A stretch of 64,000 nt of DNA from Polytrichum commune. Taxonomy: Eukaryota; Streptophyta; Polytrichopsida; Polytrichales; Polytrichaceae. The notes under the pieces were generated by a model that did no database searches, was not told where the DNA came from, and saw only the letters and a program-made list of their open reading frames with translations. Every line of letters starts with the position of its first letter. Positions within the stretch are counted from its first letter, which is position 1. Position numbers and translations under genes: made by a program. The stretch lies in NCBI GenBank assembly GCA_950295325.1, contig OX485806.1:56291169-56355168 (forward strand), read 5' to 3'. Positions 33,075-44,772 of the stretch are shown here, one piece after another.

Positions 33075-34714
33075 TGTAACGAACCTCTCACCGGTTTATC
33101 ACCAACTTCCACACTAACACGTATCAACCCAAAACAATCATAGACCAAGTAGGTCTTGGTTTAAGCTCAACCACCCGACCATAGGAGAAAGACCAAAGGT
33201 GCTCTCTCCTCCCCTGAGCTTCTTCTTATGCCGAAGCACTACTTTTACTTTCTATCTTTACATATAGTAAAAATATCATATTCATAGCTCTATCTTTTAG
33301 TTCTACTATGAATCTTCTATCTTTGGTTCTTGTTCGACTTCCATGTTTATGACCGCAGTTGAGATGTTTAGAACTACTTCTTTGGTTGGCTCACCATCTG
33401 ACCCATCGTCGTCATCTTGTTCTACCTCTAAGGTTGCTATCTTTCTTTTGATTGTTGGGCATTCAAAGCTCCGATGCCCAGGCTTGTGACACTTAAAACA
33501 TAATCTTTTCTTAACATGCTCTTCTTGGTTTTCCTTGCTCAGCATTGAAGACTTGTTCCCTTGATTGAAGTTTAAAAATTGAGAAGGTTTGGAAGTTTTA
33601 GAAAACTTAGCAAATTTGGAGCTTTGATTGGCAGGGTAATTAGACACTAAGGATTTTTTCCCCAATTGACCTTTATTCCTCTCCATCATGCTATTAACTT
33701 CTCTTTCAAAGTTCATAGCCAACCCATAAGCTTCATCTAAAGTCTTTGGACTATGAGCACTAACTTTGAACCGGATTGAATCTTTTAAGTTGCGAACAAA
33801 TAATTCAATTATGTCACTTTCACCCCAATTAGGAAAGTAAATAATGTGTTCATCAAACTTTAACTTGAATTGGGTAACTGACAAACTTCCCTGCTTCAAG
33901 TCATACAATCCTTGGCGCATGTCCTCGCCATAGTTGCCAGGGAGAAATTGATGAAGAAATAATTCTTTGAAAGTACTCCATGTTGAAATAGGCCCCAATC
34001 CTCGGTTTTCGCGGTCCTTCTTTAATGTATCGAACCAAACTTTAGCTTTGTCTTGAAGAAAAAATATTGCGGCCTTGATCTTATCTGCATTCTTGTACTT
34101 TGACGGGAAAAAATCCTCCACTATCGAAATGAAAGACATGACTTCTTCTGGTTTGCAATTTCGCCTTCCAAAACTCGGTTTGATTGGATATTTTTTCAAA
34201 TCGTTCAAAATATCAATTTTTCCATGAGAAAATCTCCTTGGAGAAGATGTTGCACTCGACTCTACCTCTCTTGAGACAGGTGGTGTAACTGTAAGATTTC
34301 CTCTTGAAAGAGGTGGAGAATAAGGAAGAGTCTCCCTAGGAAGAGGTGGGATTCCAGGTTGTGCTAAACCTTGGCCTTCCCTCAATGCAGGCAAGACGGC
34401 TCTCACAATCCTTTCTTCAAATCCCTCCATAGGATCCATTCCTGCTCTGATACCAATTGTAACGAACCTCTCACCGGTTTATCACCAACTTTCACACTAA
34501 CACGTACCAACCCAAAATAATCATAGACCAAGTAGGTCTTAGTTTAAGCTCAACCACCCGACCATAGGAAAGAGACCAAATGTGCTCTCTCCTCCCCCGA
34601 GCTTCTTCTTATGCCGAAGCACTACTTTGACTTTCTATCTTTACATATAGTAAAAATATCATATTCATAACTCTATCTTTTAGTTCTACTATGAATCTTC
34701 CATCTTTGGTTCTT
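33075..34714 (-). mobile_element. Compact gag-only LTR element (TR-GAG type)
   Basis: Two 257-bp direct repeats (33075-33331 and 34458-34714) align without gaps and differ at about 11 positions by eye, mostly transitions. Each begins TGTAACGAACC on plus, so the LTR ends GGTTCGTTACA on the coding strand. Directly inside the 5' LTR on minus is TGGTATCAGAGC (about 34444-34457), the classic plant primer-binding site complementary to initiator tRNA-Met. The interior encodes only Gag, with no protease, RT or integrase. The element is 1,640 bp. It must use enzymes of an autonomous Ty3/gypsy partner. No clear target duplication was found. Confidence 0.85.
33306..34439 (-). CDS. Gag polyprotein with CCHC zinc knuckle
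   Basis: An intact 377-codon frame starts at an ATG about 18 bp inside the 5' LTR, just after the primer-binding site, and stops a few residues into the 3' LTR. Residues ~90-230 form a retrotrans_gag-type capsid region (KAAIFFLQDKAKVWFDTL, WSTFKELFLHQFLP, LKQGSLSVTQFKLKFDEH). Near residue 315 is CFKCHKPGHRSFEC, a perfect CX2CX4HX4C knuckle that binds RNA. An acidic tail follows. The protein would form virus-like particles packaging the element RNA. Intactness beside decayed neighbours suggests relatively recent insertion. Confidence 0.88.
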   Translation of the reverse strand: MDPMEGFEERIVRAVLPALREGQGLAQPGIPPLPRETLPYSPPLSRGNLTVTPPVSREVESSATSSPRRFSHGKIDILNDLKKYPIKPSFGRRNCKPEEVMSFISIVEDFFPSKYKNADKIKAAIFFLQDKAKVWFDTLKKDRENRGLGPISTWSTFKELFLHQFLPGNYGEDMRQGLYDLKQGSLSVTQFKLKFDEHIIYFPNWGESDIIELFVRNLKDSIRFKVSAHSPKTLDEAYGLAMNFEREVNSMMERNKGQLGKKSLVSNYPANQSSKFAKFSKTSKPSQFLNFNQGNKSSMLSKENQEEHVKKRLCFKCHKPGHRSFECPTIKRKIATLEVEQDDDDGSDGEPTKEVVLNISTAVINMEVEQEPKIEDS

Positions 34715-34753
34715 CTAAAACCTTTTTCCATCTCTTATCTCAATCTCATTCTT

Positions 34754-35118
34754 CCAATTGGAATTGTCTAATTCCAATTGGATTCATTCATCATTCTTTC
34801 TAGTTGGAACTGTCTATTTCCAACTAAATTCATTCATTCATTCTTCTAGTTGGAATTGTTTAATTCCAACTAGATCTATCTATTCATTAAGAGTTGTCTA
34901 ACTTCAATAAATAACATTCATCTTTCCAATTCTGGAGTGGTCCAACTCCAATGCACCTCATCGAGAGTTGCTTAACTCATGTGCACGTGTTCTCAATATA
35001 GAATGGTTTAATTCCAATGCACTATGTGCAGAGCTATTTAACTCTAGTGCACATGTTGTCAATCTTGAGTTGTCTAACTCCAATCCATCCATCTTCAACT
35101 AGGAGTTGTCTAGCTCCC
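34754..35118. repeat. Array of about ten short palindromes, 30-46 bp apart
   Basis: A core of the form GARTTGTYTAAYTC recurs at 34761, 34807, 34853, 34891, 34935, 34965, 35001, 35031, 35067 and 35103. The first and third units are perfect 12-bp inverted repeats around a 4-nt loop (34754-34781 and 34846-34873). The second has 9-bp arms. Later units keep mainly 4-6 bp arms. The array starts about 40 bp beyond the gag-only element. Confidence 0.85.
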
Positions 35119-35289
35119 ATCATCCTTTGCCTACACACTGGCACATGTGGTTAGAATATTCAATTATCCATCAATATTGGTAGTTACCTTACAATGACAC
35201 TACCGTCAATGATTAGGTGTTCATACACCCAACCTCGTCATCATGGTATACATTAGATATCACATTGTCAATTAGCCTTGTCGTTGAGG

Positions 35290-35612
35290 ACGCCTCGTCG
35301 TCGTAGGATGACAACTAAGTGTAGTTACATTACACAAAGGTTTCTTGAATTTATGGCAGCAGTATTGGACAACTTATCAATAAACCCACCAAAGCAACTG
35401 GAATGTGTTGCAACTCTAGTACGAACTCTTGCAAACATAAATGAGTTTGTGTGTCTTTCCTTATGAGAGAGCCGCCTTTTATAGGTTAGGCGGGAATTAC
35501 AATGCTAGGTGACGTATAAATCGTACTTAAGTAAACTGCTAGTTCTATATAGGACTGAAGCTAACTGCTAGTTAGCTCTTATTTCTATATAGCTAGCTTT
35601 TACACTAACAGA
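35290..35612 (-). mobile_element. Possible solo LTR or LTR fragment
   Basis: Read on minus from 35612, the segment starts TGTTAGTGTAAAAGC and contains a TATA box in CCTATAAAAGGCGG (about 35480), then GGCTCTCTCATAAGG, an LTR-like promoter layout. No paired copy, PBS or clear 3' end is visible. Confidence 0.4.
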
Positions 35613-36840
35613 ATGGGTGAAAAAAATGAAACCTTCTTGTGAATGTAGCCCGGGTACAATACTTGGCACAATTGATACACACAAAAATCCCAATGTTGCA
35701 TGGTACCCACCATGGACATAAAAGAGGTCCACCCAAACTTAAAATAACTTTGCAGTCATTCATTCATTTAAGCACAAAATAAACCATAAACTAAAATGAA
35801 CAATATTTTGGAAAATTTAAAGCAAAATGCACCACAATACAAATGAAGGGCGCATTTTCCTCCTCGTTCAACAAACATATTGAATTAAATAAATAGTGAA
35901 ATATACACAACAAAATTAAGTAGTGAAGTGCACAACGCAAGGAAAGAGGGAAACACATTCTAAAAGACCTCCCGAAGCGCAAATTGATACCCTAACATGG
36001 CCTGACATGGTACAACACCTGCAGACGTCATTTTTTTTTCTTGGATGGCAAGTTCCACTCCTCTTCGTCAACACCTTTCACATCACCACCTACCACCATG
36101 GCTATCCTGGGATAGATATCACCCGAACCTAAAGCCAATCATGTTTTCCCTTCATTTGGTTAGTCCACCCTAACCCCCAACTAATGCACATAAATAACTC
36201 CCACTTCTTGAGGGCCAAGCTCATTAGGTGTTGGTTTCAAGACACACGATGAATGTGTAAAGATAATCCTAAAAGTGAAAGATGATATAGTTTTAGACAC
36301 CAATGACAACCGTAGTTCTTTAAGAATGAGTATAATTGATATATGATATGAATTGTCACTAGGTCCATGATACATCAACATAGTATAATTCTTTAATTTT
36401 TTCACAACCAAATCATATTATGTCCAAAAAATATAAAATAAAATAAGATATTTGAAGTTGTTTTTAAAATTTACAACAAAATCTCTTATAAAATCTTGTG
36501 ATTTCCTCAATACATTATACATCAAGATGTAATAAGTTCATCTACCTTAGTATATTGTAGATTCCACATGTAAGAACACCAAGGGCTTTTGGATTAAATT
36601 AAGGGAGATTTATACCATGGCGCAAGTCTAGAAAACTTGGAGTCTAAAACAATCTTCTAATGAACCTCAAATTTGAAGATTTGTTTCCTAAACTAAGGGC
36701 CACTTTTTACTTGGGGTTGGATTGAGGGCCGACCTGAACTCCCATCTAGGGCCCGATTGGGATCCTCCATTGGATTGAGCTCATATTGTCCGTCAATCAT
36801 TAGGGGGTAATTTATTTTCCTCTCCTCTTCATTCCACTCC
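35613..36840. other. Intergenic DNA, no gene recognised
   Basis: Short frames on both strands only; AT-rich, with no motif or repeat I can name. Confidence 0.4.
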
Positions 36841-37530
36841 TCTAATAACACAACAATTAGCATAAATATGGTTGCATTAGATTAATAAGGCAACAAATAG
36901 GGCGTTAATCACACACTTAATATAAAAATGAAATATTTTAAGCATTTAAGCATATAGTATGGCCTAGGCTATGGGTTAGTCTAATAACGCATCAATTACC
37001 TAAAATATGATAGCATTAGACTAATAACACAACAATTAGGGTGTTAATCACACATTTAAGATAAAAATGAAACATTTAAGCATTTAATCAAGCACATGGT
37101 ATAGCTTAGGCTATGGGTTAGTTTAATAAGGTAACAATTAGTATAAGTATGTTAGCAATAGGGTAATAACACAACAATTAAGACACTAATCATACACTTA
37201 AGATAAAAATGAAACATTTTAAGTTGTCAATCAAGAATTTGGCATACATTAGGCAATGGGTTAGTCCAATAATACAATAATTAGCACAAATATGGTAACA
37301 TTAGGCTAATAACACAATAATTAAGGTGTTAATCACACACTTTAGATAAAAATGAAACATTTAAGTATTTAATCGAACATATGGGACGACTTAGGTTATG
37401 GTTAGTTTAATAAGACAACAATTAGTATAAATATGGTAGCATTAGGCTAATAACACAACAATTAAGGTACTAATTATACACTTAAGACAAAAATGAAACA
37501 TTTAAGCCATTAATCAAGAATATGTTGTGC
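36841..37530. repeat. ~141-bp tandem repeat, nearly five copies
   Basis: The landmark ATAAAAATGAAA (with variants) recurs at 36922, 37061, 37203, 37346 and 37487, spacing 139, 142, 143 and 141 bp. Each unit has two related ~40-bp halves with TAATAACACAACAATTAG, then TTAATCACACACTTAAG, then CATTTAAGCATTTAATCAAG and GGCTATGGGTTAGT. Units are diverged but collinear. Confidence 0.92.
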
Positions 37531-38234
37531 CTCCTAAAACACACTCATCGCTTAATCCATTGAACATGGTAGATATATTTATAGGAGCATTTTGATGTTG
37601 AAATAGATTCAAAAATCCCAATTTAGTCTGGTGGGACCCAATTTCGATTCACTAATCACAACCCTATAGATGTCGTCCCCCATAGTATTAAGTGTCATGA
37701 AACTTAATTATCAAAAACACCAAACATTGACCACAATAAGTTTTATGAAACTTAACCCTGAAAACCATTGGACCTCACCACTTTACATGTGATAAGGTTA
37801 TGCCCCAAAAAAATTCATAAAGTGAGGCCGGATTGAAGACTTAATCGGGCCTGTGCTTTGGCCGGCCCCAAGCCGTGTATAAAGCCGCCCTAAAATGGGT
37901 ATTTTCGTGACTTTGGGTCTGGGCCAATTCATGTCCTCATATCTTGGACCCGGACCTCTAAGTGCAAAGTCCTTTGGGTCCAATTTTTCTTCTCAACCAA
38001 AATGTATCGCTCAATTTTGGAGTTTATTTGGTCTTGGACCCTAATCTAAACCCACCCTTCGAGGCACAGGGCGAAGACTTCAGGAAATCGTAGGGCGTCA
38101 AAGATCTTCATTTCCATTATTCCCGTAACCCTAGAACCCCTCTGCGCTTCCGCTTCCTACCTCTCGGATATGCCGCGCACGTAGCGCTGTGGTGCTCCCG
38201 ACAGTGGAGTCTCAAAGGGGAGGATATTGGACTG
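37531..38234 (+). other. NAA35 upstream region and leader
   Basis: After an AT-rich start, the last ~200 bp before the NAA35 ATG become GC-richer. They include telo-box-like AACCCTAG (about 38127), common near plant transcription starts. No clear TATA box. Confidence 0.45.
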
Positions 38235-41200
38235 ATGGATCTTCTGGCGCTGCAAAGATCGCAAGAGGGGGGTGAAGCGGTCGTCCCAGTGATTATGAGT
38301 GATGTGGCTGCAGGGGATCAGACGGTGTGGCTCGACTCCTTCGGCTTTCTCGCGTCCGTTTGCACTGGTTTGATCTTTATTCATTATTTCTTTGGCTTTT
38401 CTTTCTGTATGGATCCCTTCCTGCCCGCGCTCACTCCTTGTGGAAACTTTTCATTGTAATAGTGATGAGCGATCTGTTTCCGCCCATCGGCGAAGTCATG
38501 ATTTAAATGTTTATCTTTCCAAAAACCAATGACGGTGTAAAAATTATCACCTAGAATTTTCTTTTGAAACCTGAGTCTGGATCTTCCTGCGCTTAATCCT
38601 TATTGTTTGTTTTGAGGTGAACCTTCCACGATCGATGCTCGGAGGTCATGAATTTTGGGTACAATTACATGGCAGAGCCTTGCTGATAGCTTGTAGTGAT
38701 TATACTTTTAGATCCTACACGCAGAGAACTTTGCTGAAGTCGTTGCATTAATTCTTGTAGTCATGTCTAGACATAATTCAAGCCCTATATCTTCTACTGT
38801 GAAATCATTTCAATGAACTGGACTGGGATTACAGAATTGGGAGTTGGGGAGCTTGTTCATGGCGACAATTTCAGTCTCTTCGAAGCCATGTCTGCTTTAG
38901 AGGTGTCATATCCACAACTAATTATGTTCGTGAATTTTTTCTGCTCTATGTATGTGATTCTTGCTGTTAATTTGTTGGCACCACTTCAATATACTGTTAT
39001 AAGAGGGATGTGAGGATGTTATCATACTATTTTTGTGTGTTTAATGACTTTTGAAAGTATCATTTGTGCACTGATCCTAGGTTTGTGCACTAACATTTCT
39101 TCTGCTGGTTTTAGATTATGGACCCAAAGATGGATGCAGGGATGGCTGTAGCAGGATTCAAGACTGTAGAAGAAGCCATAGAGAGTGGTGCGGCTCCTAT
39201 TCAGCTCAGTGTCCAGCAATTAGTGGATGTGTTTGACCAGATTTTAGCATGCGAGGTATGGTATAAAAAGAAGGATTCTCTCTTTACATACTTGTTTGTC
39301 AGCTACGTTCAAATCTAACAGTGGACTGTGACATTATCCAGGAACCTGATCAGTACAGATGAATTGAATCAGTGTTTCCTTTCTGTCATAAGTTCCATAT
39401 AGTTATGCATTTTGTTCACACAGAGTATATTTGTTCTGCCCTTTGATCTAATGCATTGATGTGTAGTGATAGCCAAGTGTTTTGTTGCAGTGTCTGGAAG
39501 AGATGTTACTGTCTGTTGCATGTAAATTACCTTGCCTGTCGTCATGAATTATTATGTGGCAGGCAACTTGGCATAACGGTCATGCTTTGGCACAAACTGT
39601 GTTTTCATGCCTATATTTATTGGATTTGGAGAGAACAATTCCCAATGCACTGCTTCATGCATTTTGCAAATGCACACGGGCCACTTGTTGTATTGTCAGG
39701 ACCACAATTGCTCTAGCTGATATCAGTGAGGTACGTGAACTATCAATGTAACATTTAGTAACTAACATGCTGGAGTTTAGGATTCACTATGTTTTCTTAT
39801 GAATATATTGCCCACGAACTGATTATGAGGTTGCAGTGAATGCCTTTATTTAGTACTCATGCAGGTAGTACATGGGACTGTATAACAAATCTCATGACTG
39901 CATGTATGCTGTGGTTCACAATTAGAAGTGTATCAGAGTTCAGACAGTTGATGGCAAGCAAGGTGTTGGTAATCTTCTTTTAAGAAGAAATTAGGATTGG
40001 TAACATGTGAATTTCTTTTGGCTTGATTAAATTAGAGAAACGAATCAGGTCCCTTAGTCTAAAATGACATCAAATCAAAGAGGATGCAATTCTGGTTTGA
40101 AACAGGAGGATGACTCCATTACGACGGCATATGGTTTGCCCCTTGAAGGGGAGGGGGACTCCAGATGCATATCACTATTGAATACAGTGGAGGAAGCTGT
40201 TGCTCGGCAGCTTCGAGGAAGCAAAGGCAGTTCCGCAGCTAGAAGAAAGGTTTTTGAGGGTATGCTTTTGAAGCAAACCTCTCAGATATAATTGGTCAGA
40301 TTTCTTAAGAGGCAGGTCATAGACAGAAAGTTGCAAGTGGGCTCTTATTGATGATGATGGGGTGATACATTATGCACTTTTGAGTGTATAAACCATCTCT
40401 ATGTAACGCTTTTTAGACACTTTCTGGAATCTCAATTTGGGCGTGGATGTTGATTTTTGCTTGCTGGGATTCCTGTAACAAAACTTCATTGGGATCTTCT
40501 GCAGATGGTGAGCCCTTGCAGGATGATCCTGCCCTGGAAGAAGGTTATTACCAGGCTGTGTTATGTCGACTGCGTTTTCGCAAGGTATGTGAATGGCTCT
40601 TAATTCATTGTGGCTTATTCACATCGCTTTCATTAAACCTTTTTAAAGACAATTCTAATAGAAAATTGGTGGGCTTTTTCTGTAGGCATTTCACCACACT
40701 TTGACATACATGGGCAAAGCACAAGGAAGAGGTCTGGATATTGCCCGCAAGCATGTTGCATCTGCTTTGTCAGAGCTGCGGGATATACGCTCCTCCTCAG
40801 CATTTCTGTCCTATGTACATGCTTCTAATATAACAGAAGAAAGTAGGGAGCGTGGCTCAACTGCTTCAGGGAGATCAGCGATTGGATTTGATGAGAGTGT
40901 CAACCGAAGACTACTAGCACCCACCCCCCCCCGGTCAATCCGAATCCTGAGCTGGGAGGATGTGAGCTCTTTTGTTCTGTTCCCACTTCTTGTTTTGTTG
41001 AACCCCACTGCTGTGTGACTACTGTGCGACTTTGAAATATAGCTGAATTAATATTGAATCAATGGTGCTGACTTTGAAGTTTAGCAACACATTCTTAACA
41101 TGTCCTTATACCATTATATACATGCTTTGCCTGCAAGACAGATGTATTACAAGCTTGTGTAAGTGGTCATTTTTGGGTCTAGATTGTTCAGATGCTAAAA

Positions 41201-44200
41201 AATGTATGGGATTTGTAACTTTAAACCATGACTTTGATTTCAGACGTTAGCATATTTTGAGAAACTTTTACAAGATCTTGATTGCGTATGCTCCCTACCC
41301 ATGACTCTTGGACTAGAAGAGCTCTTGCAGTTTGTGGCAGACTTCCACAAGTCACAACCTGATCTCCTAGCACGAGCAAGGTTGCAGGTAAAAGTCAACT
41401 TTTTCTTTTCAGCTTTCTGTTCTGTTCCTTCCTTTACATTAGTTTTCTTTTTTGTTTATCTAAATCTCTGTAGTGTATGATGCCGCATTTAATATCTACT
41501 TGGAGGAAAGTACAGAAGTTTTCTTGGGGATTTTGCCATTTATAGTCTTGATGTTAGGGTTTTCTGTTTTACTATAATTTTCAAAGCCTTGCTATTATTG
41601 TGTATGCTGTGAAACTTCAAGATTGTAATGTTTTACTTGTGGTGGCCTTCATGACTGTGGGGCCAAACCATCTGACAATGAAAGGTCCTGGTGCAGTTAC
41701 TTCTACTGCAAGATGGTAAGTTAATGGGAAGGGAGCCATTGGCGATTGCATTGGTCAAAGATTTCAATGTACCCTTGAACTTAACGAGTGGTGATCACCA
41801 TACTCAGGCCTTTGTCACCCATGCTACTCGGGTGAGTTGCTTAAAAGTGGAACAAGCCTGGAGACCTATATATGGGTGTGTATGAGTGCTATTATACATA
41901 TTTTCTATGAAACCATTACGATTTTCTTGTGATGTATTGAAGTATTTTTGTAAGGTATGTGTGCCTTAACCTCAAAGGCGTGGGTCTATTTGCTTATAGA
42001 CAGAACTTTAGTTGAAGAGGCTCTCTTATCTGTGATAAAAACCGTTATTGGATAATGGTGAACTCTGAAAAGGGAATGTCAAATTGCTGTAGTTTTAGTA
42101 CTATGTGAGTTTTGGTAGTGTAATCTAACAGGAAACTTTGTTGGATTCTGAGTGGCCCAGTTAACGCAGCAGTTGCTGAGGTTAATGTGCACCAATACCG
42201 CATGGCAACAGCGCAAGCTTGGGAGGGTAATACTAGACTGGGGCAGCCTGTTGCATGAGGTAGCATGCTTTTCTGAGCCTTGGCTAAACATGAGGAGTAG
42301 ATATCTAGAACAATTTGATTTGTTTCTACACTTCTCTTGTTGTTCCCTGGAGTGTGCATTCCACTTTAATTATTAAACTGACAAGGGGTTTAGAACCAGA
42401 TTGTGCAGGCATTGAAATGTTATGGATGCTTATTTCCATCGTTGGAGTCACAGTATGATAAAGATGGCATTTCTTTAGTGATTAAGTGGTATCGAAAGTA
42501 TTTTCAACCTGTATATTTATGTTTCATCAATTCTGCCACAGGAAATTTACTGTTGGTCTGGTTTTTGTGTGACAGGCAAAGGTTACTCAAGATTGCTTCC
42601 CTTGTTGCAGTAACCTGGGAAGTGCCCAGGATAAGGTGATGACACAGAATTCAGGAACTCTTGAGATCTTAAATTTCTAGTCAATATTACTGGGTGAATT
42701 CTATTAGAGAAGTAACTTAACATCTGAAGTTGTGATGATGCAATTGGTAGCTTTGTGGGCTTTAGGCTTTGAAAGTCACATCTCCGATCTTCTTTCAATA
42801 CTCATTGTTCTGTTGCAATTTGAGGTCTTCAATATAACACTCACAGATAACTTGGGTTGACAGAGCTGGGCAGGTGCTGCATTGACCATGTGGGTAGCAG
42901 AGCAAACCTGCTGGATTGTTCGTCAATTTCTTATGTTGGGTTTCCATTTGGACCTTTACTCCCTGAACGAATATTGCATGGTCTACTGGTACTTGTCACA
43001 GCCCAATACTCCAGATTTGAACTGCCTGTTTTTTTCTTAATGCAATTGTGATATCTTTGAAGTTCTGTAGCTGAAGGTTATTCCTTCCAGGTATTTGGAT
43101 CATGTGTTGTCAACATCTGCGCATTACATGCTTGCCAAGGAGACTTGCACTCAGTCTTCTCTAACACTGGATGCTCCTGACTCAGGTGCTTTCCTTACCC
43201 TGCATCATATAAGTTTTGTAATACAAGTAAGGCATTGGAACCAATTGCATAATTTCTCCTCTGCAATCCTAGTTCAGGTGTGGGTTGGTAAGTTCAGTTT
43301 TATCAAGTGCATGTGACTATGTAGAAATATGAGTTCTTCCTGTCCTCTGTAAGGCTATTGTAGCAAAGCATCTTGTTGAGGGTATCAGTGGAAGGAGCTT
43401 TAGAAGGAAATAGAGTGCCTGGGATATGAGATTAGTTCAGACGGGAATAGCAGGGAGAGAGCGATGACAGTTCGTGTTGCCTCCATAGGCTTACACAGAA
43501 GGCATCACTTGCTCTGTTGAATTTTCCACCATCAGTCAAAAAGAAGGGGAAGAAGAAGAAGGGTGTTGCCTCAGTGAAGCAGCTGGGAGGCATGTCAAAG
43601 GATTCCAGGAGCACTTCCTCTACTGTCCTGCTTCAGTGCTACAGCGACCTTTGTAAAGGATTTGTTTGGGTCAGTTCCCGTCCACTTCTGTTTTTGTTTT
43701 AGTGGTCAATCTTGACCAAGTAGTGTTTAGTCTCGTGCTTATTTCCAAAAATTACTGCACCATTTGAGTACTTACATGAAATTCAACAGTGTTGATGTAA
43801 TCTGGATGGAGAACTATGCCTGGGCTTCTGGTTTTGATCATGTGTGTCATTCTAACAGTGTGCTGTATACAAATATATGTTTCAGATGTTGTCAGCTTTG
43901 ACACATGACCACAAACTCGTCCAACGTTTCACAATTTTTAACACAGAAGAAGAGGTACAGTCTCTTCATGTGCATATGTATGTACTAATTGAGTCTCATC
44001 ATATTCCATTATATATCACATGTTGATTGAGGCAACGTTTCAGGACAATCTTGGTGGTCAATGGAAGTTGTTACATATTGTATGGCTTCAGTGAGATAGT
44101 AAACAAAGAGTTCATTCAACTGTCTTGATTTGTGATACTCTGCACACTTTTGGTAGCACTCTGATGATGAATGACTCCATGCAATATGAAAATGTGATGG

Positions 44201-44772
44201 AACAAAGTGATTCTTGTTCGCTGTTGTCAACAGAGGTTTTTGCAAAGGTTTGATGTGCTGCAAAAAGTTATGGTACCAGAGCCAATGTCCTACATCCACT
44301 TCAAAGAAAGCACTCGGCAGGGTCACTTATCTGTATGTCCTATGACACTTAATTGTGATCTGTATGATGCTGTTGATATTTGCATTTAATTCGATTATGT
44401 TTTAAAGTCTCTGAATGGAAAAGTCTTTGTTCTGGTATTTTGCTGTTGTCTCTAATTTCCAATAAGCATATGTGTATTGGCTTCGACTGTGTTGAGCAGG
44501 TGAAGGAATTATACCAACTTTCGTATGACCATTTCATGGCTGCCCAGCAGCATTTGCAAGAACTTGCGTTGTCTGCAGCCAAGGCCCCGGAGCTTTCAAC
44601 TGTAAGTCGTACACAATGGGCACTTGAGGTGAAGCAGATGGAACATGTAGTGTTACGGAACCGCATAGCCCTGCAGATTGCACACCAAGCTGGTCCGGGT
44701 GACAACCTTCGAGTGTCCTTTGACTTTGCCTACCACCCCTGTTTTGCAGTTGCTGTAGTCAAGAAATCTTGA
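38235..44772 (+). CDS. NAA35: NatC auxiliary subunit NAA35 / MAK10
   Basis: NAA35 holds the catalytic subunit NAA30 on the ribosome to acetylate nascent proteins starting Met-hydrophobic. Exons inferred: 38235-38367, 38835-38902, 39115-39255, 39563-39730, 40106-40259, 40505-40584, 40686-40961, 41244-41387, 41697-41831 (or from 41685), 42161-42259, 42864-42988, 43091-43185, ~43498-43669, 43886-43954, 44234-44332, 44500-44772; phases agree except where noted. Diagnostic stretches: [126 protein letters not shown] and a final VSFDFAYHPCFAVAVV. The product is about 740 residues, near the family length. The 5' end of the KKKGKKKKG exon does not match the phase of the preceding exon, and ~25 residues between 42259 and 42864 may be missing, so one or two small exons are unresolved. 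Confidence 0.92.

Noticed and set aside
34754-35118. CRISPR array
   Set aside because: Regular spacing of short palindromes invites the idea, but this is nuclear plant DNA, spacers and repeats both drift, unit lengths vary from 30 to 46 bp, and there are no cas genes.
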